From NCBI GenBank assembly GCA_001643675.2, contig LSRY02000022.1, forward strand, positions 248,001 to 312,000: DNA of 64,000 nt, given 5' to 3'. The stretch comes from Monocercomonoides exilis. Its lineage: Eukaryota; Preaxostyla; Oxymonadida; Polymastigidae. Shown here piece by piece: positions 54,974-64,000 of the stretch (positions within the stretch are counted from its first letter, which is position 1; every line of letters begins with the position of its first letter). The translations under genes and the position numbers were made by a program. The notes below the pieces were generated by a model. The model ran no database searches and was not told the DNA's origin. It saw only the letters and a program-made list of their open reading frames with translations.

Positions 54974-57451
54974 ATGTCTCAACTATTGCAATCAGAGAAT
55001 GAAATAAGGCAACGGAGAAGCATTAACATTTCCTCAAAGGAAGGGTATAGCATTATTAGACGATACAATGATCAATTCAATTCATATGGATCAAATAAGC
55101 ATTTGACAATCATCCTTGGGAAATGTTCAACGGGAAAAAGCACAATGATAGATGCTTTATTGGGAACTGAGCTCAGAGAAACATGGGATGGAAAAATCGT
55201 AAAAGTCAACGAATCGTCTGAAGGGCCAAAAATTGGAAATGGGAGAATTGCTGAAACACAGCTTCCAAAAGTTTATAAGCTGGATGAACGTGTTTGCCTG
55301 TTGGATACTCGCGGATTTCATGGAACCAATATCGATGATGAAACAGACATACTCAATACACTGATATTAGAAGCGAATCTGAGAAAATGCAGCAAAGTTT
55401 CGGTTTTGTATCTCTCTGAATTTAGTAATTACTGTAATTTATCAAGATTGGAAGAAGACATGCTGCTGGTGAACGATATTTGCGAGGACATGAATCTTCC
55501 TGTTTTATTTGTTGCGAACAAATGCAAAGAACCACTGAAATACGAACTGAAAGCAAGCAAAGAGTCTGAAGAGATCCAAATAAAACAAATTGAGAAATTC
55601 CTTCACGAGCAGTTCATGGAGATGTATAAGGGGCAAATGGATGAGATCAAAAATAAATATTTCAAGCAAATTAATCTTTCAGATTCAAATGCACTAAGTG
55701 ATGAAAAGATCATTGGAATACTCATTGAAAAAGCAAACGATTCAACGGGACTGGAAAAATCCAATTTGGTGAAGTGCTTGAGTCAGGTTAAAATCCTCTA
55801 TATGCTGAAAAAGGCACTTGAAGAAGGACGATTCATATTCAATGATCCAGTGAACAGTTATTCAGTTGATAGACTCAGAGGCATTTTACATGATGAACAA
55901 TATTATGTGTATTCTAATCGTTTATCGCTTGGCCGCTGCACACCAAAGTCCTTCATGTTCCTGAATTGGACTTCTGAAATGGCAATTAAACTGAGTTGGC
56001 TTGTGGAAGCAATGATTGGCAGAATACAATTTCCGAAAAACTATGAACTGATAATCGAAGCGTGCGAATATTTCATAAGGATGCTGGAGCAAGACAGTTG
56101 CAAGCTGAGTTCAGATGAAACGAAACTTTTCGATGAATTGAGAAAGTTGGACGTTGAAAGTCCAGAACTTGTGGATTCCAGAATCCAAAATGAAGAGAAT
56201 TCGATTTCGAATAATCAAGAAATGATCAATTTCAGTGAAAAACTAATCGCTTCACTTGACACGGATGAGCCTGTTTTGTACGAAAAATATCACTTTGCAA
56301 AAAAAAATGGATTCTTTTCGAACGAAATAGTGATTGAAAAGCCTGTGAATATACCAAACTCAACATTTGAATTTATTCCTGCAAACAAACACACAAAGCC
56401 CGATGATGAAAGGCTGAAGCCTGGAATTGAAAGTGGATGGCTTCGAGGAGCATTCAAGGCAGAAAGCAAAATTCATAAAATAGCATCAAATGGACTTTCG
56501 TTTGCAACAAAATTGATCCACTCTAAAAAAGTTAAGAAATTTGCAGGCGCTGTTGTGTTCGGCTTAACTTCGCCTTTGTTGAAATTACTCGTTCCGAATA
56601 AAACATGTGTTTGCGAAGGAGCAATTGAGTTTTCTGCCCCATCGAGAGACTTACCGACAAATGCGCAAAAAATCGGGAAGTTAAAAGCCAGAGTGGCAGA
56701 CATGGGTGAACAGATTGAAAAAGCTGGCAACAGCATCGCTTTTTTGCAGGAAACAAAGGAGAAAATAAAAATGGCAAAATCGAAGCTCGAAGAAACAAAA
56801 ATGATGAAAGAAGTTTGGCAGAAAAGAGAGGAAAAAGTGGAAGAAATTTTGAGATTTTGTGATGAATGCGACAAGAAATATGAAGAAAATCGGGAAAAGA
56901 TAAATCAGCTGTATTTATTTGCAAGGCGCTATCTTCCACAGACGTTTGTGAATCAGTTAAAAGCTGAGAAATTGATGGCATCAACTTCCTCTTCCCTTTC
57001 GCCATCTTCTTCTGCTGTGCCATCGATGTCCAGTCCTTTTGAAGGAACGCAGCAAAAATCATCTTCTTCCTCAGCTGAATCCTCATTTTTGCCAAGTGTA
57101 TGTGAATGCAAAGCAATTGAAAATGAAAAAGAAGAAGAAAAAGAAAAAGAAGAGGAAGAGGAGGAGGAAGAAGAGGAGGAGGAAGAGGAAGAAGATGAAG
57201 ACTTTTCATTTTTGCAACAAGCAGACGAAGACAAAAAGATATTGGCAAGGTTCATTTTTGCATTGGAGAAACTGGAAGAAACTCACAAGCAGCAAAATGA
57301 TATTTCCATGGAGCTTGAAGGAAAATATGACCCGACGGAAGTTGAAAAATTTGTTGAAGAATGTGGAAGAATTTCGAATCAAACAGCTGGGTGTATTGGC
57401 TATTTTGAGCAATTCAAAAGATGCATTGAAAACGATGAAAAAGAAATCTAA
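54974..57451 (+). CDS. Large GTPase of AIG1/dynamin-like type with coiled-coil and acidic tail
   Basis: The first ATG in the frame is at 54974 (the frame is open a few codons upstream through TTG), giving 825 residues. The P-loop is GKCSTGKST (residues 49-57). The G3 motif is DTRGF (111-115). The candidate G4 is ANKC (~181-184), so the usual Asp of NKxD is replaced. An intervening region fits a G-domain of the septin/AIG1/TRAFAC-like type that binds and hydrolyses GTP. The central part is helical; around 520-545 a hydrophobic stretch (FAGAVVFGLTSPLLKLLVP) could touch membrane. A coiled coil (~575-660), a Ser-rich linker (~669-708) and a Glu run (~717-744) follow, then another helix. No intron or partner gene is seen. 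Exact family uncertain. Confidence 0.75.
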   Translation: MSQLLQSENEIRQRRSINISSKEGYSIIRRYNDQFNSYGSNKHLTIILGKCSTGKSTMIDALLGTELRETWDGKIVKVNESSEGPKIGNGRIAETQLPKVYKLDERVCLLDTRGFHGTNIDDETDILNTLILEANLRKCSKVSVLYLSEFSNYCNLSRLEEDMLLVNDICEDMNLPVLFVANKCKEPLKYELKASKESEEIQIKQIEKFLHEQFMEMYKGQMDEIKNKYFKQINLSDSNALSDEKIIGILIEKANDSTGLEKSNLVKCLSQVKILYMLKKALEEGRFIFNDPVNSYSVDRLRGILHDEQYYVYSNRLSLGRCTPKSFMFLNWTSEMAIKLSWLVEAMIGRIQFPKNYELIIEACEYFIRMLEQDSCKLSSDETKLFDELRKLDVESPELVDSRIQNEENSISNNQEMINFSEKLIASLDTDEPVLYEKYHFAKKNGFFSNEIVIEKPVNIPNSTFEFIPANKHTKPDDERLKPGIESGWLRGAFKAESKIHKIASNGLSFATKLIHSKKVKKFAGAVVFGLTSPLLKLLVPNKTCVCEGAIEFSAPSRDLPTNAQKIGKLKARVADMGEQIEKAGNSIAFLQETKEKIKMAKSKLEETKMMKEVWQKREEKVEEILRFCDECDKKYEENREKINQLYLFARRYLPQTFVNQLKAEKLMASTSSSLSPSSSAVPSMSSPFEGTQQKSSSSSAESSFLPSVCECKAIENEKEEEKEKEEEEEEEEEEEEEEEDEDFSFLQQADEDKKILARFIFALEKLEETHKQQNDISMELEGKYDPTEVEKFVEECGRISNQTAGCIGYFEQFKRCIENDEKEI
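57126..57200 (+). repeat. GAA/GAG purine tract encoding poly-Glu
   Basis: Trinucleotide-like GAA/GAG run within the GTPase gene, giving a Glu-rich segment. It creates long Ser/Phe/Leu-rich antisense frames that are artefacts. Confidence 0.8.
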
Positions 57452-58314
57452 TCATTTTTCCAATTTAATGTTCTTTCACAAAATGAAAGACGTGCATTTG
57501 GTTGCATTCTGTTTCAAATAAAATTTTTCTTTTATTTTTGTTCATGATAAATATGTTATTTTTTTACAAGTTGTACCGGTTTTAAAAAAGGAACGGGATT
57601 ATTTTCTGTGTGTTTCATTTTCGTTTTAACCTCTGTATGTAAGCTTTGATGTTGCCTTTGATCTTTCTCACCATTTATATGTATTTTTTCTTTCTCTTCT
57701 TATTTTCAATTTTTCTCTTAACAGTTCAGAGAATATGTTGAGCTGTATTTATTTTCTTTCGATGCGCGCAGACAATTATTTATTAAAGACATTCGCAAAT
57801 AGATAAAAATATTTATACATTTTTATTTTTGTTTTGACTTTTGCGTTTCAATTAAACACATCGGAATAACAATCAGTCTATTTCAAACGGAACAACACTT
57901 CTTAATCAAATAACTTGTTCTTCACAACCAACATTGATTTATTGCATGCAAAAAAGTGAAACAAACGAAGAATGTGAATATTTATTTTTAAGCGTTTTAA
58001 ATACAAGAAATTGTTCAAAATGAGAATTTTTTTTGACGTTTAAAATTTAATTGAACAGAAATGAAAACTTCTTATGTTTCATTGGAAAAGTTTTTGCAAG
58101 TATGTTTGAAAATCGAAAAAAATGGAAAAAGGTTGTTATTTATTTTTGAAATGCATTCCGAAATGCAAAAACTGCAAGCACAGAGAAATAAAAAGTCTGA
58201 AACATGGTGTAGTTTTTCCGGCACAAGGCGTTTCGAAAGATTGTTTGGAGCAATTACACTTTCGATAATTATTTTCTTTAAAATTGATCAACAACCAATT
58301 ATCTTTCTGTTAAA
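57452..58314. other. AT-rich spacer between GTPase and surface-protein genes
   Basis: No supported gene. An 87-codon frame at 58061-58324 overlaps the start of the next gene and has no recognisable feature. Confidence 0.5.
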
Positions 58315-61300
58315 ATGTTTTTGATTTTGATACTCTTGAATTATCTATTTGCTGGTAGTCTTGTTCTGCAAAGCGATAACAAAAATCGATTAAATGCATT
58401 TACCGATGACTGGGACGAGGAAGCTGTTAATACCGTTTTTATTTCCGAAAGGGGAGATGATTCGAAGCCTAACTGTGGAAGTGAGACCCAACCGTGCAAG
58501 ACAATTGCAAAAGGAATTGAACTGCTTGGGGATGATCCTGTAGATAAAACTTTGAAGTTTTTTGATTTTGCAGAAATTCAATATGAATTTTTGTTTTCAA
58601 AGGATTTTAATCTTGTGATAACAACGGTATTGGACAAGAACGCCAGAGGAAGGCTTGATTTTGATTTGAAAAATCTCGTGGAAAATAGAAAGTATCACAT
58701 GATAAACGAGAAAAAGTTGACGCTGGAGCATTTAACTTTTAATCTTATTCCATATAAGACTGAGCCGCATTCAACGGAAACAGATGAGGAATCTGCGGTT
58801 ATTCTTTCTAAAGGCGCTTATGGAGACTTGAAAATTAGTGACTGTGGAATATATTTTAAAAAATGGACAAAAGAATATGCCCCATTTTCAATTCTGAGAG
58901 TCACTGAAGGAAAAATATATTTTGATACATTCGACTGGAATTCAGATAATGTTGGCTATCTTTCAGAAAAGACATTAATGCATATATCTGAAGGAGTGTC
59001 TTTACAGAAGCTGAAAGGCTTCAAATTTCGTCAAGCTACACTGAGTGAAGAATGTGCCCTTGCGCTTCCATCGTCATTTTCATTAGAAGGAAGTGACTTT
59101 AGTTCTATCGAAAGAAAAACAGCAGGTCCTGCAATGCTCGAAGCAAAAAGCGATGCAAACAAAAGAGTGGAAATTTCTATTTCAAAATGTTCGTTTTTTT
59201 CTCAATCGCCTTTATCAGAAAGGGGAGGCTGCCTTTATTTCGAGATGACGCATCCAGAGAGTGAACTGAATATCATTGATACAACATTTTCATCTGGGAA
59301 GGCTGCAAAAGGTGGAGGAATGATGATTGGGATGTCTAAAGGGAAAGCGAAGCTAGAAAACGTTAAATTTTCTGGTTGCATGGCCGCAGAAGGAGGAGGA
59401 GGGCTATATGTACTTGAATTGATGCAGATGGCAGGATTTGAGTGCATTAATGTATCGTTTGAAAACTGTAAGGCACAGTCTGGAGGAGGAGTTTTTTTAA
59501 CTTTGGACGAAGAGGATGAAAAAGGCGATGGAACCTTTTTCAAGGATTGCTTCTTTGTTAAAAATGAGGCGAGCAATCTCGCAAATGATGTGATGATCGG
59601 CTGCAAGGGAAATTCTGAGATGAACAAGAATCCTTTTGATGCAGCGTGCATTAGCTCAACGAAGAAAGAGCGTGTTGTGGTGAAAAAGCAAAGCAACACA
59701 TCAATCATTCATGACGATTGGCTAATCTACAGCTCGCTTGAAGTAGACGTTGATGCTGCAAACGGAGTTGACAACGACGAATGCGGCAAAGAAGGGAATA
59801 AACCATGCAAAACGATTAAAAAAGCGATCGAGAATAGCCTTTCTGGGAGGCTGTTTCGCATTTACACTACCGAAGATTGCAACGAGTATGACTCCGAGCC
59901 AATAGCAATAGAAAATCGCCAAGTTAAAATTTCGAGAAGAGAGAACAGCAAAAAAATCTCCATTACGACAGCTCTGGATGAAACGAAGGTACTTCCCGGG
60001 GAAGGACTTTTCAACGTGAAGCGAAAGGGAAAATTCCATCTTTCAGGGGCAGATGTCAAAGTGGATACGACAAGAGCCAGCGGAAGAAGCAACGGGCTGA
60101 TTGTTGAAGACGGAGAAGATGCTTCTGTTGAACTGGTTGGGACTAACATCACTTCGGAAGATGTTAAACAAGAACTTAATTGTGTATTGATTGAAATCAA
60201 ATCGGGTGCATTGCGTTTCGGCAGTGTTCAGATTTCTTATTTCACATCTGCATTTGCGCTGATAATTTCAGAGGCATCGAAAAGCTTCGTTTTCTTTCAA
60301 TTCACTTTTGATACAATATCAGTCTCAAGCCCGACTCAGTCAGTTGTCACAATATTGGATGGAAGTGAAAGTGTGTCTATGTTATTCGGTAGAATGAAGA
60401 ATTGCTTGTCGCCTCAGCATGGAATGGGAGGCTGCTTCTATGTGGAGGTAGGAAGCTCTGCAGATGATTATTTCCATGACATTCGTTTCGATAATTGTTC
60501 CTGCCAAAGTGCAACTCAAAAATCAGAAGTGCAATACAGACAACAAAATGAAGAATCAAAAGGAGGTGCAATATTTGTTCAAGTTGTTGATGGAATGAAC
60601 GATCCACTGAAATTATCATTCAAATGCTTGACGTTTCTTAATTGTGCAGCTGTCAGAGGAGAGTACATTTACTTGTCTCTTCCAGTTGGAAGAGAGCAAA
60701 TTCAAGAAGATGTGCTTGAGACTGAAATGGAAGCGATTTATGGAAAGCCAAATTTTGTTCTTTTGGAAGAAAGAAAAGGAGATGAAACAAATATTATAGA
60801 TCTTTTAACGGATGAAACCAACAAGCTGCCTTATTATTCGCAGAATATCTATGTGGGAGGCGATCATGCGAGCAAAGCACAAACATGTGGCAGAAGAGCA
60901 GAGCCGTGCGATCGAATTGACACAGGAATAAAGCATAAGATACTGAGCGGGCTATTTTGCATGCAAGTTATTGGCGTGGTTTCAGTAGACGAACCATTTG
61001 AAACAAAGCAGTCAATGACGTTTGCTTCATCTCCTGATTCATCTTCATCTTCATCTTCACTGTTAAATGCAGAGCCAAATCGCGGGGTGCTTCATGTTGA
61101 AGCAAAAATATATTATGGGCTATCAAAAGCAGTGTTTGATAGTTCTTCCGGTCTTTGCGAGTACAGGCATCTCGATTTTGAATATCCTGATGCGGTTGAA
61201 GGAGATGCAGTTGATTTGATTTACTCGACCTATATATTGAAAATGATCGATGTTGTGTTTAGGCCCTGGTACACTGGGCTGAAAGGAGAAAGCGTCCTAG

Positions 61301-62391
61301 GAGGGGAAGGAAAACCGTTACCGTACAAGCTGATCGTGATTGAGAAGGAATTTGGAGACTTTAAGCAACTTGCGATTTACGGAAGAAATGGCAATACAAA
61401 CAAAGGGAGACGAGCTGACGAAAGCAAAAAGAGCAAAAAGAACGAATATTTTTCGGAGATGAAAGTTGAAAAGGCAAAATCCGAGCCAATAAATAAAGAT
61501 AAAGATGACGAGACAGAGAATGGTCTGTGCCTGTGGAATTCAGGGCTTGTGACGCTTCTCAATACTCAGACAATAGACTTTGAAGAGTGCTCATTTATCA
61601 ACATCAGTGACGGAGCTATCTTTTCAGATGAAAGTTCCATAGATCTTTACAAATGCAGCTTTGAAGGCAATCATCCAATTGGTGAAAATTGGGAAAAGTT
61701 TCCTTCATTTCGACACAGCATTATCTTTTTGGGGAAAGAAGGCAATCGAAATGCTAATATTCGTTATTTAGCAGAAGGAAGCGATGGATTGAATGGGAAG
61801 CCGTTTGGGATGCTTAGCGATACAAATATTAAAGGGCAAGCAACAGAAAATATTGATTCGCTCTTCTTTTCTCCTGCGCTGCAAAATGTGAAGATTGTGA
61901 AAGGAGCTGAAGTTGCAAACAGGAGGAAAGAAGCGAATGGAAAAGAGGAAGAAAACGAAGAAGAAACAGTTACTGGGATTATTCATGGAAGCTATCTCTT
62001 TCCTTGTGAGCTAACATTTGAAGTTGCAAAAGAAAGAAAAGGAGACGAGCTGAAATGGGTTGAGTGCCCCATCACAGAGTTTGTGGACGAGAAAGAAATG
62101 AAAGTGAAGATTCCGAAGGAGCTGCTGGATGTGGATGAGCAAACTTCGGTTATATGTCATTTGTCATATTCGAGCGGAATTACTACAAATGAAAAGAAAT
62201 ACACAGAAAACTGGTTTTTGGTTAAGCCGAAAGATAATACGAAGAAATTGACACGTACACAGCTTATAATAATTATTTCTTCAACTTGTGCATTTGCAGT
62301 TGTTGCAACTGTAATTGTGGTGATTGTTGTGTGTGCTGTGAAAAGAAAGAAGAAAAGAGAATACAAAGAAATTAAAGATGGGACCAAATAA
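58315..62391 (+). CDS. Beta-helix membrane surface protein, 1,358 residues
   Basis: Open frame from ATG 58315 to TAA. Residues 1-16 are a signal peptide (MFLILILLNYLFAGS). Three modules open with the C-G-x(4,5)-P-C signature, near residues 53 (CGSETQPCKTI), 490 (CGKEGNKPCKTI) and 858 (CGRRAEPCDRI). Between them are beta-helix GG turns (RGGCLYFEM, KGGGMMIG, EGGGGLYV, SGGGVFL, KGGAIFVQ). A Ser run lies near residue 905. A C-terminal beta-rich region precedes one transmembrane helix (~1316-1340) and a short tail, KRKKKREYKEIKDGTK. The tail shares the basic-then-YK-x-I pattern with the protein at 34775-37799. It is probably a surface adhesin-like protein. No intron is visible. Confidence 0.85.
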   Translation: MFLILILLNYLFAGSLVLQSDNKNRLNAFTDDWDEEAVNTVFISERGDDSKPNCGSETQPCKTIAKGIELLGDDPVDKTLKFFDFAEIQYEFLFSKDFNLVITTVLDKNARGRLDFDLKNLVENRKYHMINEKKLTLEHLTFNLIPYKTEPHSTETDEESAVILSKGAYGDLKISDCGIYFKKWTKEYAPFSILRVTEGKIYFDTFDWNSDNVGYLSEKTLMHISEGVSLQKLKGFKFRQATLSEECALALPSSFSLEGSDFSSIERKTAGPAMLEAKSDANKRVEISISKCSFFSQSPLSERGGCLYFEMTHPESELNIIDTTFSSGKAAKGGGMMIGMSKGKAKLENVKFSGCMAAEGGGGLYVLELMQMAGFECINVSFENCKAQSGGGVFLTLDEEDEKGDGTFFKDCFFVKNEASNLANDVMIGCKGNSEMNKNPFDAACISSTKKERVVVKKQSNTSIIHDDWLIYSSLEVDVDAANGVDNDECGKEGNKPCKTIKKAIENSLSGRLFRIYTTEDCNEYDSEPIAIENRQVKISRRENSKKISITTALDETKVLPGEGLFNVKRKGKFHLSGADVKVDTTRASGRSNGLIVEDGEDASVELVGTNITSEDVKQELNCVLIEIKSGALRFGSVQISYFTSAFALIISEASKSFVFFQFTFDTISVSSPTQSVVTILDGSESVSMLFGRMKNCLSPQHGMGGCFYVEVGSSADDYFHDIRFDNCSCQSATQKSEVQYRQQNEESKGGAIFVQVVDGMNDPLKLSFKCLTFLNCAAVRGEYIYLSLPVGREQIQEDVLETEMEAIYGKPNFVLLEERKGDETNIIDLLTDETNKLPYYSQNIYVGGDHASKAQTCGRRAEPCDRIDTGIKHKILSGLFCMQVIGVVSVDEPFETKQSMTFASSPDSSSSSSSLLNAEPNRGVLHVEAKIYYGLSKAVFDSSSGLCEYRHLDFEYPDAVEGDAVDLIYSTYILKMIDVVFRPWYTGLKGESVLGGEGKPLPYKLIVIEKEFGDFKQLAIYGRNGNTNKGRRADESKKSKKNEYFSEMKVEKAKSEPINKDKDDETENGLCLWNSGLVTLLNTQTIDFEECSFINISDGAIFSDESSIDLYKCSFEGNHPIGENWEKFPSFRHSIIFLGKEGNRNANIRYLAEGSDGLNGKPFGMLSDTNIKGQATENIDSLFFSPALQNVKIVKGAEVANRRKEANGKEEENEEETVTGIIHGSYLFPCELTFEVAKERKGDELKWVECPITEFVDEKEMKVKIPKELLDVDEQTSVICHLSYSSGITTNEKKYTENWFLVKPKDNTKKLTRTQLIIIISSTCAFAVVATVIVVIVVCAVKRKKKREYKEIKDGTK

Positions 62392-64000
62392 AAATGAGGA
62401 TAATATTAATCTATGCGCGTTACAAATGTTAATTTCCTTTCATTACTGAATGTTCAATGAAAGAGAATTAAAAGGAAAATTGCATTCATTCGGATTTAAC
62501 TATTCTTTTATGTTATTTTTTGATTTCAAAGAATGGTCAATTTTTTATGAATGTAGAGAGTGTTTTATTTATTGCTGTTGTTGATCATTTATACATTAGT
62601 TTGATTTGATTTCAGTTTTATTTTTTGTTATTATTGAGTTTACAATACATATAAGTACAAAGATTTTGTATTATTATTATTACAGAAATTATTTTGACTC
62701 ATATTAAAAAGAAAGTTGCTGTTTAGGTTATATTTTTTAAAGAGTTAATTTTGAATTATGAATCTTTTTAAGTTTATTCTCATTTATCTCATCGAGAATG
62801 AGCATCAATATATGTTTTTGACTTTGCTTTATATTTTTTTTTAATATTATTTATCAATAATTATTTTTGAAAAAGAATTTTTGTAATAATATGTGAGATT
62901 TCGTTAATGAATGAATTATTCACTTACAAAAAAATGAAAGTTTATTTTCCATTAAGTTAAGTGCAAATCAAAATTATCTTTTCATTAAAAAGCAAAATTA
63001 TTTCGAACAAGTCATCTCAATAAACAGACTCGCAATTCTTGATTAATAATTTTCATAAAAAGTTAAGAATATTTTTTTTTTTTTTTGTTCAATTCAAATG
63101 ATGTGAAAGTGAAAACAGAAAAATAAAACTTTTAAATTTTTATTTTTATTATAATTATTTTTCGTTTTTAATATTATTTTATTTTTTTTTTTTATTTATT
63201 TTTTTTTTTTTTTTTGGCACAAGAATAATTCGAAAATATATTTATTTCACTGCATTAAAAGTGTGATGCTTTAATTCATCATCCTTTTTTTTTTCAGAAG
63301 TTTGAATGTGAATCATTTGTTTGGTATTAGAGAATAGCAACTTAATAATATATTTCAAACTTTCTTACCAATCTTCGTCTCTCGATTATTCTAGATTGTT
63401 TAAAAAAAAAAAAAAAAATAAGAAATTTCAAAGAGTAAAATGCTCAACATTTATTATTAAAAGAAAACATTTGATGCTAAAAACAAATTCTCGTTATGAA
63501 AATTGTTCAATTTCAATAACAAAATACACAAATTTTGCATTTTCTCTCTTTTTGTTTAGAAATTTTTTTCTTATATATGAAAATATGAAGAATTCAATTT
63601 AAAAAAATTTTGGTAGTAGGTGTTTATTATTGAAATCATAATTTTTCGAACAAAAATTAAGGTTTGACAATTTTGTTTTGAATGATTGCTAATGAACAAA
63701 GAAATGCTATTGCACCTATTTATAACATATCTATCACACTTTTTTGTGATAAATTAGATTCAAATATGACTGAAATGAATTGCACATTTCTTAAGTGAAT
63801 CAATTTTAAATGACAGTGAATTTTTTTTTTTAAAAAAAACATCACTCAAAAAAATATTATGATTTCAAAATTAATCACCCATGTAGAAAATAAAATCAAG
63901 AATTTTTTGAAGTTTTATAATTTTGTCAGAAAGCATTTGACACCCAATAAAAATAATTAGATTTTTTTTTTTAATTTGTTTTAAAATAAGAATTTGCACA
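62392..64000. other. AT-rich intergenic region with long T and A runs
   Basis: No supported gene up to the window end. T-rich tracts at ~63070-63087 and ~63178-63216 and an A run at ~63402-63418 are the main structure. A 93-codon frame at 63321-63602 is AT-driven and not called. Confidence 0.55.

Noticed and set aside
58061-58324. 87-codon open frame before the last surface protein
   Set aside because: It overlaps the signal-peptide start of the next gene in another frame and shows no domain or similarity to neighbours.
1-64000. CRISPR array, bacterial operon signals or rRNA genes
   Set aside because: No regularly spaced direct repeats, Shine-Dalgarno pattern or rRNA core sequence is seen; introns show the DNA is eukaryotic nuclear.

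Overview
The window is AT-rich eukaryotic DNA with short GT-AG introns (59-106 nt), AT-rich spacers and the standard genetic code: open frames of up to ~2,900 codons use CAA/CAG for Gln and end in TGA or TAA. Two protein classes point to an oxymonad (Preaxostyla), most likely Monocercomonoides or a close relative. One is the giant signal peptide / parallel beta-helix / single transmembrane proteins. The other is an all-helical family carrying a recurrent 'EEEGYEDxI' signature. That assignment comes from recalled family resemblance, not a search.

Layout. (1) 1-2.0 kb: remains of a coiled-coil gene on the minus strand, running off the left edge, then a GGA-repeat tract. (2) 3.4-7.65 kb, minus strand: the most unusual locus. 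A DDE-type transposase is built from three small N-terminal exons, a long exon with a complete C19 (USP-type) ubiquitin hydrolase domain, and a C-terminal exon with the catalytic D-D-D core. The USP and transposase parts share one reading frame and are separated by a single TAA. A GC-rich island able to form three hairpins lies just downstream. (3) 8.4-14.3 kb: decayed genes, including a GC-rich multi-domain pseudogene with a ubiquitin-like domain. (4) 15.8-24.5 kb and 40.2-48.8 kb: two direct paralogs, exactly 24,379 bp apart at their start codons, each encoding a ~2,880-2,890-residue surface protein with a cytoplasmic kinase-like domain that lacks catalytic motifs. (5) 26.4-33.8 kb, between them: two members of the helical family in opposite orientations, with a second decayed copy of the ubiquitin-like-domain gene. 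(6) 34.8-37.8 kb, minus: a 985-residue beta-helix membrane protein. (7) 38.9-39.3 kb: a nearly perfect 122-bp inverted repeat. (8) 52-54.4 kb: a pseudogene. (9) 55.0-57.5 kb: a large GTPase. (10) 58.3-62.4 kb: a fourth beta-helix membrane protein.

The four beta-helix proteins share a design: signal peptide, repeated modules that open with a C-G-x(4,5)-P-C signature, GG-A/G-h repeats, one C-terminal transmembrane helix, and either a short basic tail or a pseudokinase-like domain. The region looks like a fast-evolving surface-protein cluster shaped by duplication, gene conversion and pseudogene decay.
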